The position numbers were made by a program, and so were the translations under genes. Of a stretch of 64,000 nucleotides of DNA, positions 23,378 to 34,534 are shown piece after piece. The stretch comes from Dryas octopetala (lineage: Eukaryota; Streptophyta; Magnoliopsida; Rosales; Rosaceae): assembly GCA_963921425.1 (NCBI GenBank), contig OY992835.1:13702001-13766000 (forward strand), given 5' to 3'. The notes beneath the pieces are model-generated. The model was not told where the DNA came from. It ran no database searches and worked only from the letters and a program-made list of their open reading frames with translations. The number at the start of each line of letters is the position of its first letter. The stretch's first letter is position 1.

Positions 23378-25683
23378 TCAATCGTACAACCCCTCTACCT
23401 CCCAATTGTCCACAAGAAAATCTACCATTTCCTGTTAATTTCAAGACCAGCAAAGAGTTAGATAGAGTGCGTTTCTAATGATTATCATAGGCTTGCAGGG
23501 GGAGAGACTCACTGCGAGAGGGACACGCTGAGGGAAAGGCTTGTTACTCCCAAGTAAACTTTCGTATGTCGCATTCCAACTGCAAAGGTAGAACGATTTA
23601 ACGAGGCTGATGAGACAATGAGTTCTGACAAAGTACAGAAAGGTATTCATGAATATTGAATGCCTACTTTAGAGAGAATGAAGTATGCATTCAAAGCCAA
23701 CTTCCCCACTTACTACATGCAATGCAACTAAGAATAAAGAAATGCAAGACAAAGTCTAGCAACTAACGCGAAAGAAAAAACAAATTGTTCTGTTTGACTT
23801 TTCATTTTTTAAAACAAAAAAATGGAAGCAAAATACAGGTTGTTATATTAATTTCAGACCAAGAAAAGAAAAAACAAACTCAACATTAGCTAATGTCACA
23901 TGTATCTGGTTACACCTTACAAGTTATATGGGTCTTTCTGGAAGATCTAAACATAACAGGTCCAGTTTTTATGAGAAAACATAACAGGTCCATTAAACTC
24001 GAGTAGATAAAAAACCCTAGGAGAAAATTACCTTAATTTTGGCTCTTGAATTTGCTGTTCTTGGTTGACGGACATTTTGTTCCCTATCCAACGCTGCCTA
24101 TTCTGGTTCCAGAGAAGAAGACCTGCAGCGAAGACCCCATGTAACATAACTTTAACATGGCTCCATACATGCACACATTCATCAAGGCAAAAAGAGCTAC
24201 GCGAGAGTAAGATACGAATATACAAACTAACTAGAACACAAAGTGGAATACCATTCTTGAAATCATGGAAAGAATTGTAAACAACACCTTCCAAGATCAT
24301 TTCTACAAGGTGATATAGTAGGCAAAAGTGCGAAACAAATTGGGAAACGGGCTGTTAGTAACACATAATATGATTGACTCCATTAAAGGTAATTATACTG
24401 CCAAGGCAGCTCTTTCCTTTTTGAACGTCCATGAGGAGTCCGATAGACCCACCTGATGGTGAGCCATTAAACCCACTTTCCAATGTACACAAACTATCTC
24501 AGAAATATGGGCATGCAAATCAAATAGAGTTATTGGAATGTCAAGGAGCAACTAAGAACTTGCCATGATTTACAAATTCAGAAGGGGTGTTATTGCTGCC
24601 AGAGCCACCATGCAGATCATGCGTCTGGTTTGTGCTGATTGACGAGATGCTTCCCTGTGACTGAACTGCACTGTTGTCCATATCCCGCGTACTGCTGGTC
24701 CAGAAGTCTTCTGATATACTAGGGTTTCTTATGGTCCGACCTTGGTTTAATAATCCTTTTGGTGGCCGTGGTTCATCCACTGAAGCAACCAGTTCGGGCT
24801 TATTCTGGCATGCTAGACAACCACTGCTCTGTTACAAATCACATCTGATTCTGTTACAAATCAAGGATAATCATACAATTTAACAGTACCAACCAACACA
24901 AACTAAACATGAAATCCAACCTAAACAAAACCATAAAAACTTCAAATCCCTAGTCAAATACCATGTGATACTTTGCTACAAACCACACAATGGCAGCACA
25001 TTAACAGAGTTCCAGCTCCTGGTGTCAGAATAAGCCAAGAGTGCATCACCAAACTTCTTCACCAGGATATGCTTATAGCCAAATTCCAAAAGCCAATTTA
25101 ATGAAAGACTCAATATGGAACCGCTCTATTACAAATTAGCCAAAGATAACCATTATCCTCCTAAATGCCGAAGGAATGTTGAAACTTTAGTTCCCTAGGA
25201 TCCGAGGAACATCTGAACCTCTACCAAATGGTGCCTTCTACAGATTTTAATCCAACTGAATTGACTTCTTATTTTATTATTTTTTTCCTATCAACCCCAA
25301 GAGAATACACAATTCCCAAATTTGACTGTTTGCAAGAGAAAAAACATTTAGCTTTACTGAACCATATACAATCAATTTACTAGACTAAACTAAGTTGGGC
25401 AAATTCCTAAAAGCTAAAATGCATGAAATATAAATCCCACAAATCCAATTTGCACTCATCAATTTTCAAGCCCAAATATACGATATTTTTCCTATTCCTC
25501 AATTTTCTCTGAAACTAACTGCACCCCCACGCTCAAATCAATTACAATTGTATCTAATTGATTCACACAGATACAGAATGAAGAAAACCCACACAACATC
25601 AAAGCCAGAAAACCCATTCAACCACGCAATCCAAATGAACTTTCCAAATCCAGAACAGCAATCAGAAAACTTACCCCATGCAT
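23378..25683 (-). CDS. Gag1-like clamp (DUF4050) domain protein
   Basis: Five coding segments on the minus strand: 25683-25675, 24828-24564, 24122-24032, 23579-23513 and 23431-23378. They join in frame to 161 aa. The start segment is only ATG CAT GGG before a GTAAGT donor. The second coding segment ends CATG/GCAAGT, a GC-AG intron; the next begins GTCTTCTTC, restoring the expected HGLLLWNQ. The N-terminus carries SGCLACQNKP, then a Ser-rich stretch with FWTSSTRDMDNSAVQSQGSI. The C-terminus is the conserved WNATYESLLGSNKPFPQRVP followed by EMVDFLVDNWEVEGLYD. I know this combination as the plant Gag1-like clamp family, of largely uncharacterised function. Non-coding 5' exon sequence probably lies at about 25930-26120, with the first intron at GTCAGT. 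Confidence 0.82.
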
Positions 25684-26144
25684 GCAATACAAGGAAGACC
25701 CAGAAAGCAATATCAGATCTACTGGCAAGGATTCGCACTGGAATGTCAAATCAATCCAACAAAAAACAAAAAAAACCGATGGAAACCCGATTACAGGAAT
25801 GAAAAACCAGAGAGCCCCTTCTGAGAATCCAAACAAAAAACAACACATATCACATATGGGTCTGAATTCAAACACGAAATTATAAAAGACAAATAAAAAA
25901 AGTGAAAAGCTTGATAACATAGAGACTGACCCGTGAGAAGAATATGTGTCTTCCGTGTTTTGTTTCACTGTGGCAGACTGGCTTTCAATCCTGAAATCGA
26001 ATCCCAAAGGCACCCACTTTCTGAAGCAACAACGCCCAGAAGGGATGGCCCTTTGGATTCTCTGTTTTTGCCTCTTCTTCTCTCTTCTTCTCTGGCAATT
26101 ATTTGGAAATGAAAGAGAAAAAGGGTGCGAGTGAGATGGAAAGG

Positions 26145-26152
26145 TTTATATA
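26145..26152 (-). promoter_or_regulatory. TATA box of the Gag1-like gene
   Basis: TATATAAA on the minus strand. The sequence about 30 bp downstream leads into an ATG-free, purine-rich leader ending at a CACGG/GTCAGT donor, as expected for a 5'UTR exon. Confidence 0.5.
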
Positions 26153-26159
26153 ATGGGGA

Positions 26160-28530
26160 TTTGGTGAGTGGAGTTTCGATTCCCACCATTTAATTATTTT
26201 ACGTGGGACTTGTATCTCTACTTTCCGTGCAGGGGACAATGAAAGTTGAATAATTCTTTCTTTTTTGTTTTGGTACCAAATGACAGTTTGACACATGTGT
26301 AAAGTTTTTATTTTTTATTTCATGAGTATTCTTAGACACATGTCAAACTGTGATTTGCTCTCAAAATGAACGACTTCTTACATGTTATTATGTAAGCTGT
26401 GCAACAATGTTTCATTGGCCAAACTCAAAATAAAATTCATTACTTTTATGCTCCTTTTGGACATTTTTGGATCAACATACCCCTCATATAAATATACATG
26501 GTCAATAAGGCTGATTCTAATTTTGATTTATTTAACTTTAACATTCTCTAAACATATTGACCTACTCAACTTTAATGTCAATCTATTCAACAAAACAGAC
26601 TTAAATCTCAAACTATTTGATTTTTCTAGATATCTTGATCATTTCACATCTAAAATGAGTTACAAAAGTCATTTCACATCCATTGCCAGGCTAGTCCTAT
26701 GTTATGGTTGGACTTCTGTCGACTCATTTATACATAGGCTACGGCATGGCCTTGATGTTTTTTAACCCATCCCAAATTCGGTCTAACCCTAAAGCCCAAC
26801 AATTAAAAGCATAGACCAAGCCCAAAGATTCTTGATCCAAGGGCAAGGCTCGAGCTGAGCTTAATTGCTCAAGGCATCTCTGGTTCGAGCCTTGCCCGAT
26901 CCACTCACCTTTTATCCCCAAATGGAATCAAGATACGATTACGGCCAAGCATCTCTAGAGTTGGGCCAAGTCGGTCCATTCAATAAATGGTATATTCTTA
27001 GGCTCTGTTTGAGATTCAATCACCTACAGCAGTTTTAGTATTTGGTAAAAAAATTAAAAACTATTTTTCCTCATAATTCTCAACTCCACATAACAAAAAA
27101 ACAAAAAGTAGGTTTCTAGATGCTTTTGAAAACTGCAGTGAATCACAGTAACAATGAATATTTTATTTTACCCATAATACCCTTATTGATTTCTATAATT
27201 TTTATTTGTTTATTTTAAATTAAAAAATATGTCTATTGTTAGTTATATTTTATATTGTGATAATTAATTATGATATTTTATTTATACGATTAAAATTATA
27301 ATATATCTAAAAAAATAATAGGCATACTTATTTAATAATGTTGTTCTTAAAAAAATTAATGTTAATAAAAATTTGTAGCCACAAATTTAAAAAACAAATA
27401 AAAAATATTTTATTTTTACCAAACAAATAAGTGAAAGCACTTTGAGCATTATGTCCATTTTATTAATTATACACAGTCACAACACTTTTACATTAACATT
27501 TATCAAACACTTTGATACTGCTTTTACACTCACAACACTTTTGAAAATATAATTTACCAAACATTCAATTATTTTACTTCACAACTATTTTACTTCACAG
27601 TTATTTTTCTTCACAATAATTTTAAAGTGGCCTTTAATCTCAAATCAAACAAAAACGTTAATAGTGGATAGGTTTTGGAGCGGAAATGGATTCTTTGATG
27701 TGATCACTAATACTTCTTTCGCTCTCAGCCATGTACGATTCTAGGGGTATTATGAACCTATAGATGTGAGATTGAGTCATGTGACCTCACAAACACACAA
27801 TGTATAATGAATCTTGACCAAAAAAAAAATGTATAATGAATCTTGACAAAAAAAAAATGTATAATGAATCCATAATTCATTTATTGGCACATTTTAAATA
27901 TTAATAAGAACCAAAAGTAAAGTAAAAATAAATAGACAAAAATTCAACAGAAATTTCAAATTATTTGGAGTAAAGACATAGTCGTCATACCTTCTAATTT
28001 GAAGGAACAAAAAATTGGAAAATGATGGACTAGTTATAAGGGAAAACTTATCCCTTTCAATTCCCACAAAAATAGCGGGACCGGGGATAAGTTTCCCCTT
28101 ATAGCTACTACATCTTCCTCTCATCTTTTTTGTTTTTTTTGTTTTTATTTTAAATACTCATGAATCTACCCTTTTATCTTATCAAATTCAATCATAGGCA
28201 TCAAACGAGTAAAAAATATTAGGTGTATCCGATACACCGTCATATAGTGTAATCAATTCAATATGTAAAAGTATTCTTGAACAATATATTTATATTAGTA
28301 GAGTATAATATTAATAATATTCACTTATATTATGACACGTTAGATTAGTTATACCACATGACCATATATCAAATACACACAATAATTTTTCTCAAACGAG
28401 GTCATGTTTCAAATCTTTAATTTTATAAAAAGCTTATTGCCTCTCCACTTTAACTCCTTAAATAATTTGGAGAAGATGTTGAGAAAATGCATACTCCAAT
28501 AGCCTTTTTAAAGGGCTCCTCAATTTTGGA
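26160..28530. other. Intergenic, AT-rich with small repeats
   Basis: No gene recognised. At about 27798-27871 a 30-bp unit containing TGTATAATGAATCTTGAC plus poly-A is repeated three times. A possible hAT-like relic spans about 27005-27650 (GGCTCTGTTTGAGATTCAA, with an inverted partner near AATCTCAAATCAAACA). Confidence 0.4.
28031..28107. repeat. Short inverted repeat
   Basis: The 24-nt arms 28031-28054 and 28084-28107 pair with two mismatches (one a possible G-U) around a 29-nt spacer. They look like the core of a degraded MITE or a stem-loop. Confidence 0.6.
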
Positions 28531-28532
28531 CA

Positions 28533-28943
28533 TGGATCCTCTACCAGATTTTTGGTACCAGACTAGTACTGACTTATAATCTAAGCCCTTCAGTTTTTTT
28601 TTTTTTTTTTTTTCTATAATTGAGATGTTGCCACATCACTAAACATGTTATTTTCCCCAAATAATATTAAAAACTTAAAAAAGAAAAAAGTTCAAAAAAC
28701 ATGAGTCCACTGCCTAGCCCTTCCTTTCCTCCGACCACCCTCCACAGTCCCCACCTCCTACCATTTTGTTCCTTCTTCCTTTATCTATCGGCATAATGAC
28801 GGTGGTGTAAGCAGAGTCCCCAAGTCTAAAACCCACTTCTTCCCATACTCACCCTCTTTAATCGATGACATCAAACATGATTCAAGGGCTGAGATTAAAA
28901 ATTGGGTACAAGTCTGGTATACTTTTGCCTGGTAGAGGATCCA
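28533..28943. mobile_element. MITE-like element with GGATCCTCTACCAG ends
   Basis: The ends TGGATCCTCTACCAG and, inverted, CTGGTAGAGGATCCA bound about 411 bp. Inside them, imperfect inverted matches continue (GGTACCAGAC against GTCTGGTATAC). It has no coding capacity and I could not identify a TSD. Confidence 0.65.
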
Positions 28944-28949
28944 GTTAGT

Positions 28950-30600
28950 GATGGGTTTTTAGCTTGTATAGCAGCTAGTGATCTTATGATCTCTAGTCAA
29001 CTCAATGGGATGGAGTTGTTGCCTTGTTGGTATATGCGTGTTGAGCCATATGGCCCATATTATAAGGAATGTTGAAATTGTTCAAAACAACCGTGAAGCT
29101 AATATATAATTACATATGAATTCACTATTAAAATTATTAATTCACTGACTTAATGTTTTCAGTGCAACTATTGGGTTTAATCAGTATTCATTGGTGTTCA
29201 AAATATGTCTTTAGCAAAACAGTACTGTATAGAATGTAGTCACTCATTTGAATTCTGGTTTTAGGTATGGAGTAAAAGCTTTCTACTGTAAAAACTACAA
29301 AATCCCATAATATAACAATATTTCATCTATTCATTCTAATTTCAGTTTTAATTTCTAAACATCATCTTTTGCGACTAATATTTAAAAAAAAATCTGGTAA
29401 TTTGAGTCTTATTGTAAATAATAATGGATGCATGACCAATACCTTATAATCGTTAATGCGAATTGAATAAAGTACAAAGATTTCTGGCTTCTGTGGTCCT
29501 TAATGCCCCAGATTCAACTTGGGCCCTATTTTATTCCTCTATGCACCCACCCACCCCCTTTATGCATATGTGCCACACGTCTATGAGTCTATGACACTAT
29601 TACAAATTAAATGCTAAGCCCCCCCAACCACCCCTTTTTGCTCAAGAAATAAATATGAAGAAAAGTCTGAACGAAAAATAAATAATAGACCAAAGAGACA
29701 TGTGATTGGCAAATACAGTTGGTTTGGTCAACTTGGTTGGGCAGCTTGGCTACTTCTAAAATCATCATCCATTCATCCCCACCCACAACTCTGCATTCAA
29801 TGATTGAATTCTAACAATTGTTTTTGTTTTTTAAGAATATCAATCCATGAAAAAGCATATTGATTAGTGTTTAGTGATTGTGAGGTCCGAATTAATTTCT
29901 AATTGGAAAGGACACCAAAAATCTCGGACCTTGATGAGAGGGTATTAAGTAACTAGCGTTGATAAGATTTAAACTAATGACTTACTCTGAGAGAGATTAG
30001 GTGTCATCCACTATACCAAATAATTACTCATAAAAAATAATGTTACATAACCACAAAAATTTAAATTATTAGTGAATGGACCAACAATGTATATTAAACT
30101 AATATATAAAACTCCAATGTAAATCAAGCTAATAGGTAAAAATTTTGGACCTTCATGTCATATAAAGAGTTGAACAATAAAAGATATGACGAGTAAGCAC
30201 TTATAATTAGGGGTTTGGATGAGTTTAACAAAATGAATTTGAATTTTGACTATAGATTTATATTTGTTAGAAGAATCATAAAAACAGTAGTTCTAGGAAT
30301 CTTAATTCTTTTTTTTTTTTTCAACTTTTCTTCTCAATTTATATGACATTTATACACTAAAAAATAAAACTTAAAAAAAAAATGAAGTACCTTATCCAAT
30401 AAAATAATGACACATAAAGTGAGAAATAAATATTGGGAAAAAAAAAGTTGAAACTCTTAGCATTACAGTTATAAAAGTATTAGATACAATGCATTTGAAA
30501 TGATTTGATAAGCCAAGCCAATGATCATTTGGTTTTATGGATAACGTCATGTCTCTCTTTGTCAGAGTATGTCCCGAGTTCAAATTTCATGAACAACAGT
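28950..30600. other. Intergenic, no gene seen
   Basis: AT-rich noncoding sequence. A tRNA-like A-box/B-box pair near 30515-30590 hints at a degenerate SINE, but the similarity is weak. Confidence 0.35.
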
Positions 30601-30604
30601 TGAT

Positions 30605-31015
30605 GAGAGATTTAGAGTTCAGTCCATTTTATGAGTCTTTCTTAAATTAAGACCAGTAGTGATTTAAAGTTTTTAATTAAGTCATTTTATTTTTTTTCTT
30701 TGGCTTTATATTAGGTTTTAACTCCAAAATTTTGGGCTCTGTACAAAATCTCGGAGTTAAAACCTAACATGCAGCCTCTATAAAGTCTACTCTACATCTT
30801 AGAAGGGGAAAATCCTTTCAAATTGAGAGAAATACCCTTCAAATCAAGGAATAACTTTATATGAATTAAAATGATTTTCTTATAAATTAAATGACTTTAT
30901 TATGAATTAAAATGATTTTTTTATAAATTATTATGAATTAAAATAATTTTTTATAAATTTTAAAATACTTCTGGTTTCCATCTAAAAACTATTTTTTAAA
31001 AAGATATAAGCTTAA
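30605..31015 (+). repeat. Dispersed repeat family R1, copy 1
   Basis: Homologous, in opposite orientation, to 43826-44146. Shared blocks include CCATTTTATGAGTCTTTCTTA, CAGCCTCTA..AAAG, GAAATACCCTTCAAATC and TTATGAATTAAAA. Its right half also has a 40-bp tandem repeat of TTATGAATTAAAATGATTTT. No ends or TSD could be fixed. Confidence 0.7.
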
Positions 31016-31019
31016 TTAT

Positions 31020-31609
31020 CTCTAAAAAAAATACTTAATAACAATATAATATTATAAATTTTAGATGACTAGTTTCAACAGATCATTTGACATCCATGTA
31101 TTTCTTAGATTTTTATCATCGATCAAATACAAATTTCCATGTTTTATTGACATCAAATTTATCTAATTTGCAAATTTGTATCATTTTCTTCCCTCCGCAA
31201 ATGATGGGTTATTCCAATTAGAGAATCATGTATTTTTATTATCAAAAAGTAGGCACAAGATCATCTCTGGATTAGCTCCAAAACTTTCTGCTACAGCCTT
31301 TCACTTAAGCTACAAACTAAAAAGAAATGGCCCTTTGTATGTTTTCCACAACATCATCACATTGCTCACATATTAGACAAATTTTTCAGAGGCGATTCAC
31401 ATTGACGAGTGATATGACTGTTTACAAGGAGAAATGAAGGAAGATGAATGAAAGATTTGCTATAAATACATGAATCAGAAATATGAAATTAACCGTAAAT
31501 ATTTGTGCATTTGATGGTAGAACAATATTTCTCATTAAAAAAAAAAAAAAAAAAAAACCCATGAGTTGGGAAAAGTTCCAACTTCCAAGTATTTACAACC
31601 AGATTTGGC

Positions 31610-31640
<31 letters not shown>

Positions 31641-31740
31641 CACTTATTTGTGTTTACAAGTAGTAAGTTACAACCACAGAAAACCAAGATTTTTCTTCTG
31701 TCAGCCAAGAAAGAAAAACAAGAGAAATCATAAAATTTCC
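31020..31740. other. Intergenic and 3'UTR
   Basis: No separate gene. It is probably the 3'UTR and downstream region of the minus-strand gene ending at 31748, with an A-rich tract at 31537-31557 and a GAAAAA repeat at about 31610-31640. Confidence 0.4.
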
Positions 31741-31747
31741 AGAGCAA

Positions 31748-32248
31748 TCAATGGGAACACTCCATCCTCTGCACACGATCCTTGAGAATTCCACCGTACA
31801 AAGCAATTCGATTTTCAGGAATTCCTCGAATTTCGGTTCTGCAACTGCTTTCAGCTATGCTATAATTCTTCAGCTGCTCTCTGAACTCCTCTCCTTCCAC
31901 AATTTTTTCCTCAACATTCTCAGCAAAATGCACTTTCTTTTTCTTTCTCTCCCTCTTCTTCTCACCTAAAGAAAACAAACAGAGACCCATAAAATCTTTG
32001 CCACCAGAATTAAAAAAACAAAAACAAAAAATCACAGAGCAATGAGAACAGGAAGAGAAATGATTTATAAGAGAAACCCATGTACCTGAAGACAAGCAAG
32101 AGCGCAGAGAGCTTTTCTTTTGGGGCTGCTGGGAAATTTGGGGTTGTGAGAAAGTCTTTTGCCTAGAAAAAGCAAGAAAGGCAAGGGTGGTAGAGACAAC
32201 CATGGCTGTTGCTAGGACCAAACCTTGGGAGCTTAGCATAGAAGACAT
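31748..32248 (-). CDS. Small single-pass membrane protein of unknown function
   Basis: Two coding exons, 32248-32086 and 31965-31748, joined in phase 1 (GT-AG), giving 126 aa. The start is the ATG of MSSMLSS; the longer upstream frame has no ATG. Residues 8-26 (GLVLATAMVVSTTLAFLAF) form one hydrophobic helix near the N-terminus. A basic stretch follows (GEKKRERKKKK), then VHFAENVEE, and the conserved-looking end NRIALYGGILKDRVQRMECS. I recall plant proteins of this shape ending in a similar NRxALYxGIL..RVQRM motif, but none with an assigned role. The KKVHFA segment fits the short RVxF docking pattern for protein phosphatase 1, which is an inference from a weak motif. Confidence 0.75.
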   Translation of the reverse strand: MSSMLSSQGLVLATAMVVSTTLAFLAFSRQKTFSQPQISQQPQKKSSLRSCLSSGTWVSLINHFSSCSHCSVIFCFCFFNSGGKDFMGLCLFSLGEKKRERKKKKVHFAENVEEKIVEGEEFREQLKNYSIAESSCRTEIRGIPENRIALYGGILKDRVQRMECSH

Positions 32249-32845
32249 GGTGGGACAAAAATTACAGGACAATTAAGCAAAGAAAGGACTAGAGACAGGG
32301 ACTAAAGAAGAGGGTTTGGTGTTTGTAATTGTTAATTGTGAGTACAGAAGGAAATGTACAGGAGGTTGATATATATATATATAGGGACTCTGTTTTGTAC
32401 CATATGGCTAAAAAGGAGAAGAATTTATTTTGTTGAAAATAAATAAAAAAATGGGGATTTAGTTATTAATGTGGAAAGAATAAAAAATTAAATTGAGAAT
32501 TGGGTTGCTGGGTAGGTTAACAAGCGTGAGCATCTGGATTTTTCTTCTCTTTTTGAATGTTTGAGGGGCTGAGGAAGAAAGAAGAAGTGTTGGAATTGTT
32601 TTTTGGTTTGGATTTAGTGGTTTTGGTTTACTGTATTTCTCTAGAGAAAGTTAGAGAAAGGCATAGGGTCTGTGGGATGAGGTAAGCAGTCAACTTTTGT
32701 TGGACTTAGGAAAGTTAAATTTGTAGGTCGGATAAGGTGTGGGAAGGGGTGCAAAGTTAATTGATTTAGAGTCCAATGAAATGTAGCCACGTTGGAGGGA
32801 AGTTGTGGGGTTCACTTGCATGCTCTTGACGCCTAAGTTTCCTTA

Positions 32846-34472
32846 TATATATATAGAGGAAATTACAAATTTGGTACACTTACTTCATAGCTAGTTCAAT
32901 TTTGGTCTACGATCTTTTTTAAGTTCGGTTTTGGTCAACTTATTATCTAATTTGTTTGGTTTTGATCCATTCTGTCTATTTTGAATGGATGCTGTTAATT
33001 TGAGGGGCAAATATATAATTTTTTCATAAGAAATTATAAAATAAAATTAAAATAAAAACAAAACAAACAAAAAAAATAAAAACAAAACCAAAAACCCCTT
33101 CCTAGGCCCAAGCCTTGCCCGACCACCTCCACCCCCATCCAACGCATTCCAGGCCCCGCCCCCTTGCCGGAAAAATATGTAAGGTGCAGCGACCATGGCA
33201 GTTCGTACGGAAGGACTCTGGCGCTCAGGCTGGTCGGGCTAGGCAACGGAGAAAGCTTTGACGCAAGTGGAGCTCGGCGTGGGCCTGGATCTAGGCTCGC
33301 GTAGCTGGGCTCTTGGCTGCAAGCTGGTAGGTGTAGGGACTTCTTTAAGGTGGCGCGCCGCGGTAAGATTGGCTGGGGGCAGAAAAACTCCGGGGTAGTG
33401 CAACTGAGCTGCGCGAGTCGAGTCAGGTCGAGTACGATCGGGTTGGTGATCTTCTGGGTTTTGCGAGCTGTTTTTGGCAGCGACGGTGGCAGCTCAAGCA
33501 AGAGGACTCGGCAGAGTTGTTTGGGGGCCAAGCCGGGGATGATGATCCCAGCGGGGCTGGGCTGCAAACTAGCTGGAGGAAAATGAGTTCGGCGTGGCAC
33601 GACGGCATAATTTTTTGATTTGCTGGAGGTGGCGTGAGCCAGCAGATGCTTGGCGTAGGAAACTGGTGGCCCCATGCAGATAGAGGAAGCTCGACGATGG
33701 TGCGACGCACCAACGACGCAGGCTGGATGTTGTCTACAGAGGCTGGCGTAGTTGCTGGCTTAGAAGCGAGCAGAGGTGCAGTGAGCTAGTTCAAGTCGGA
33801 CTAGTATGCTCGAGGAGGCTTGGGTACTGCGCGAAGATGGCTGGGCTTCAACGATAGTGAGCTCGGCGGTGGCGCCATGCAGAGAGAAGAGAAATGGCGG
33901 TGGAGTTGTTGCGCGTGGAGGTGAACTAGCGGAAAGGTGGCAGCACACATGGATAAATTACCCTCCCTAAGCTTCTCTCTCTCTCTCTCTCTTCCCCCTC
34001 CCCGAGCTCTTCCCTCTCTCTATTCCTTTTGTCTCTCTTCCCCCTCCCTGACCTCCTTTCTCTCTCTTCCCTCTCTCGATCTGGCCACCTCTCTCAGATT
34101 TGGGTTGGGTGGGGGAGTGGTGGCGGCGGTTGCTGGCCTAGTTGGGTGTTGTTGGGCGAGGGGGCGGGGGCCGGGGCAAGGTTGGGTGGGGGTGTAGGTG
34201 GTTGGGAAGGGCTGGGGAAGATAGTAGTAGCTGGTTTGGTTTAAGTTTTTTTATTTATTTTTGTTTGTTTTTTTTATTTTATAAATTTTTATGAGAAAAT
34301 TATATATTTACCCCTCAAATTAACAGCATCCATCTAAAATAGACGGAATGGACCAAAACCGAACAAGTTAAGTAATAAGTGGACCAAAATCGAACTTAAA
34401 AAAGATCATGGACCAAAATTGAACTAGTTATAAAGTAAGTGGACCAAATCTGTAATTTCCTCTATATATATA
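32846..34472. mobile_element. 1.6-kb Mutator-type element with GC-rich cargo
   Basis: The element is 32856-34462, with about 180-bp terminal inverted repeats starting GAGGAAATTACAAATTTGG. The arms match well past GTTCAATTTTGG and GCTGTTAATTTGAGGGG. It sits in a TA repeat that gives a consistent 10-bp TATATATATA TSD. Between the arms, 33095-34240 is strongly GC-rich, unlike the surroundings, and includes a (CT)n tract. No transposase is recognisable. Long TIRs, 9-11 bp TSDs and GC-rich internal DNA are the profile of a non-autonomous or Pack-MULE element. Open frames in the cargo show no domain I know. Confidence 0.85.
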
Positions 34473-34534
34473 TATGTAAAATGTTGACACATATATTGTC
34501 GTTTATTTTCTAGCTTACTTTTTAAATATTATAT

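Noticed and set aside
25538..26013. Overlapping open frames upstream of the Gag1-like gene
   Set aside because: They run across splice-donor sites of the 5'UTR exon and its introns, and the frames do not continue into the conserved domain.
26382..26765. 127-codon plus-strand open frame
   Set aside because: The composition (Leu, Ile, Phe, Asn) reflects AT-rich noncoding DNA; no domain, signal or splice context supports a gene.
30515..30590. Possible tRNA gene or SINE head
   Set aside because: There are A-box-like and B-box-like words, but no cloverleaf can be drawn and no 3' tail or TSD was found.
33034..33675. 213-codon minus-strand open frame
   Set aside because: It lies wholly inside the 1.6-kb Mutator-type element in GC-rich cargo, other frames are open too, its C-terminus runs into the TIR, and no domain is recognisable.
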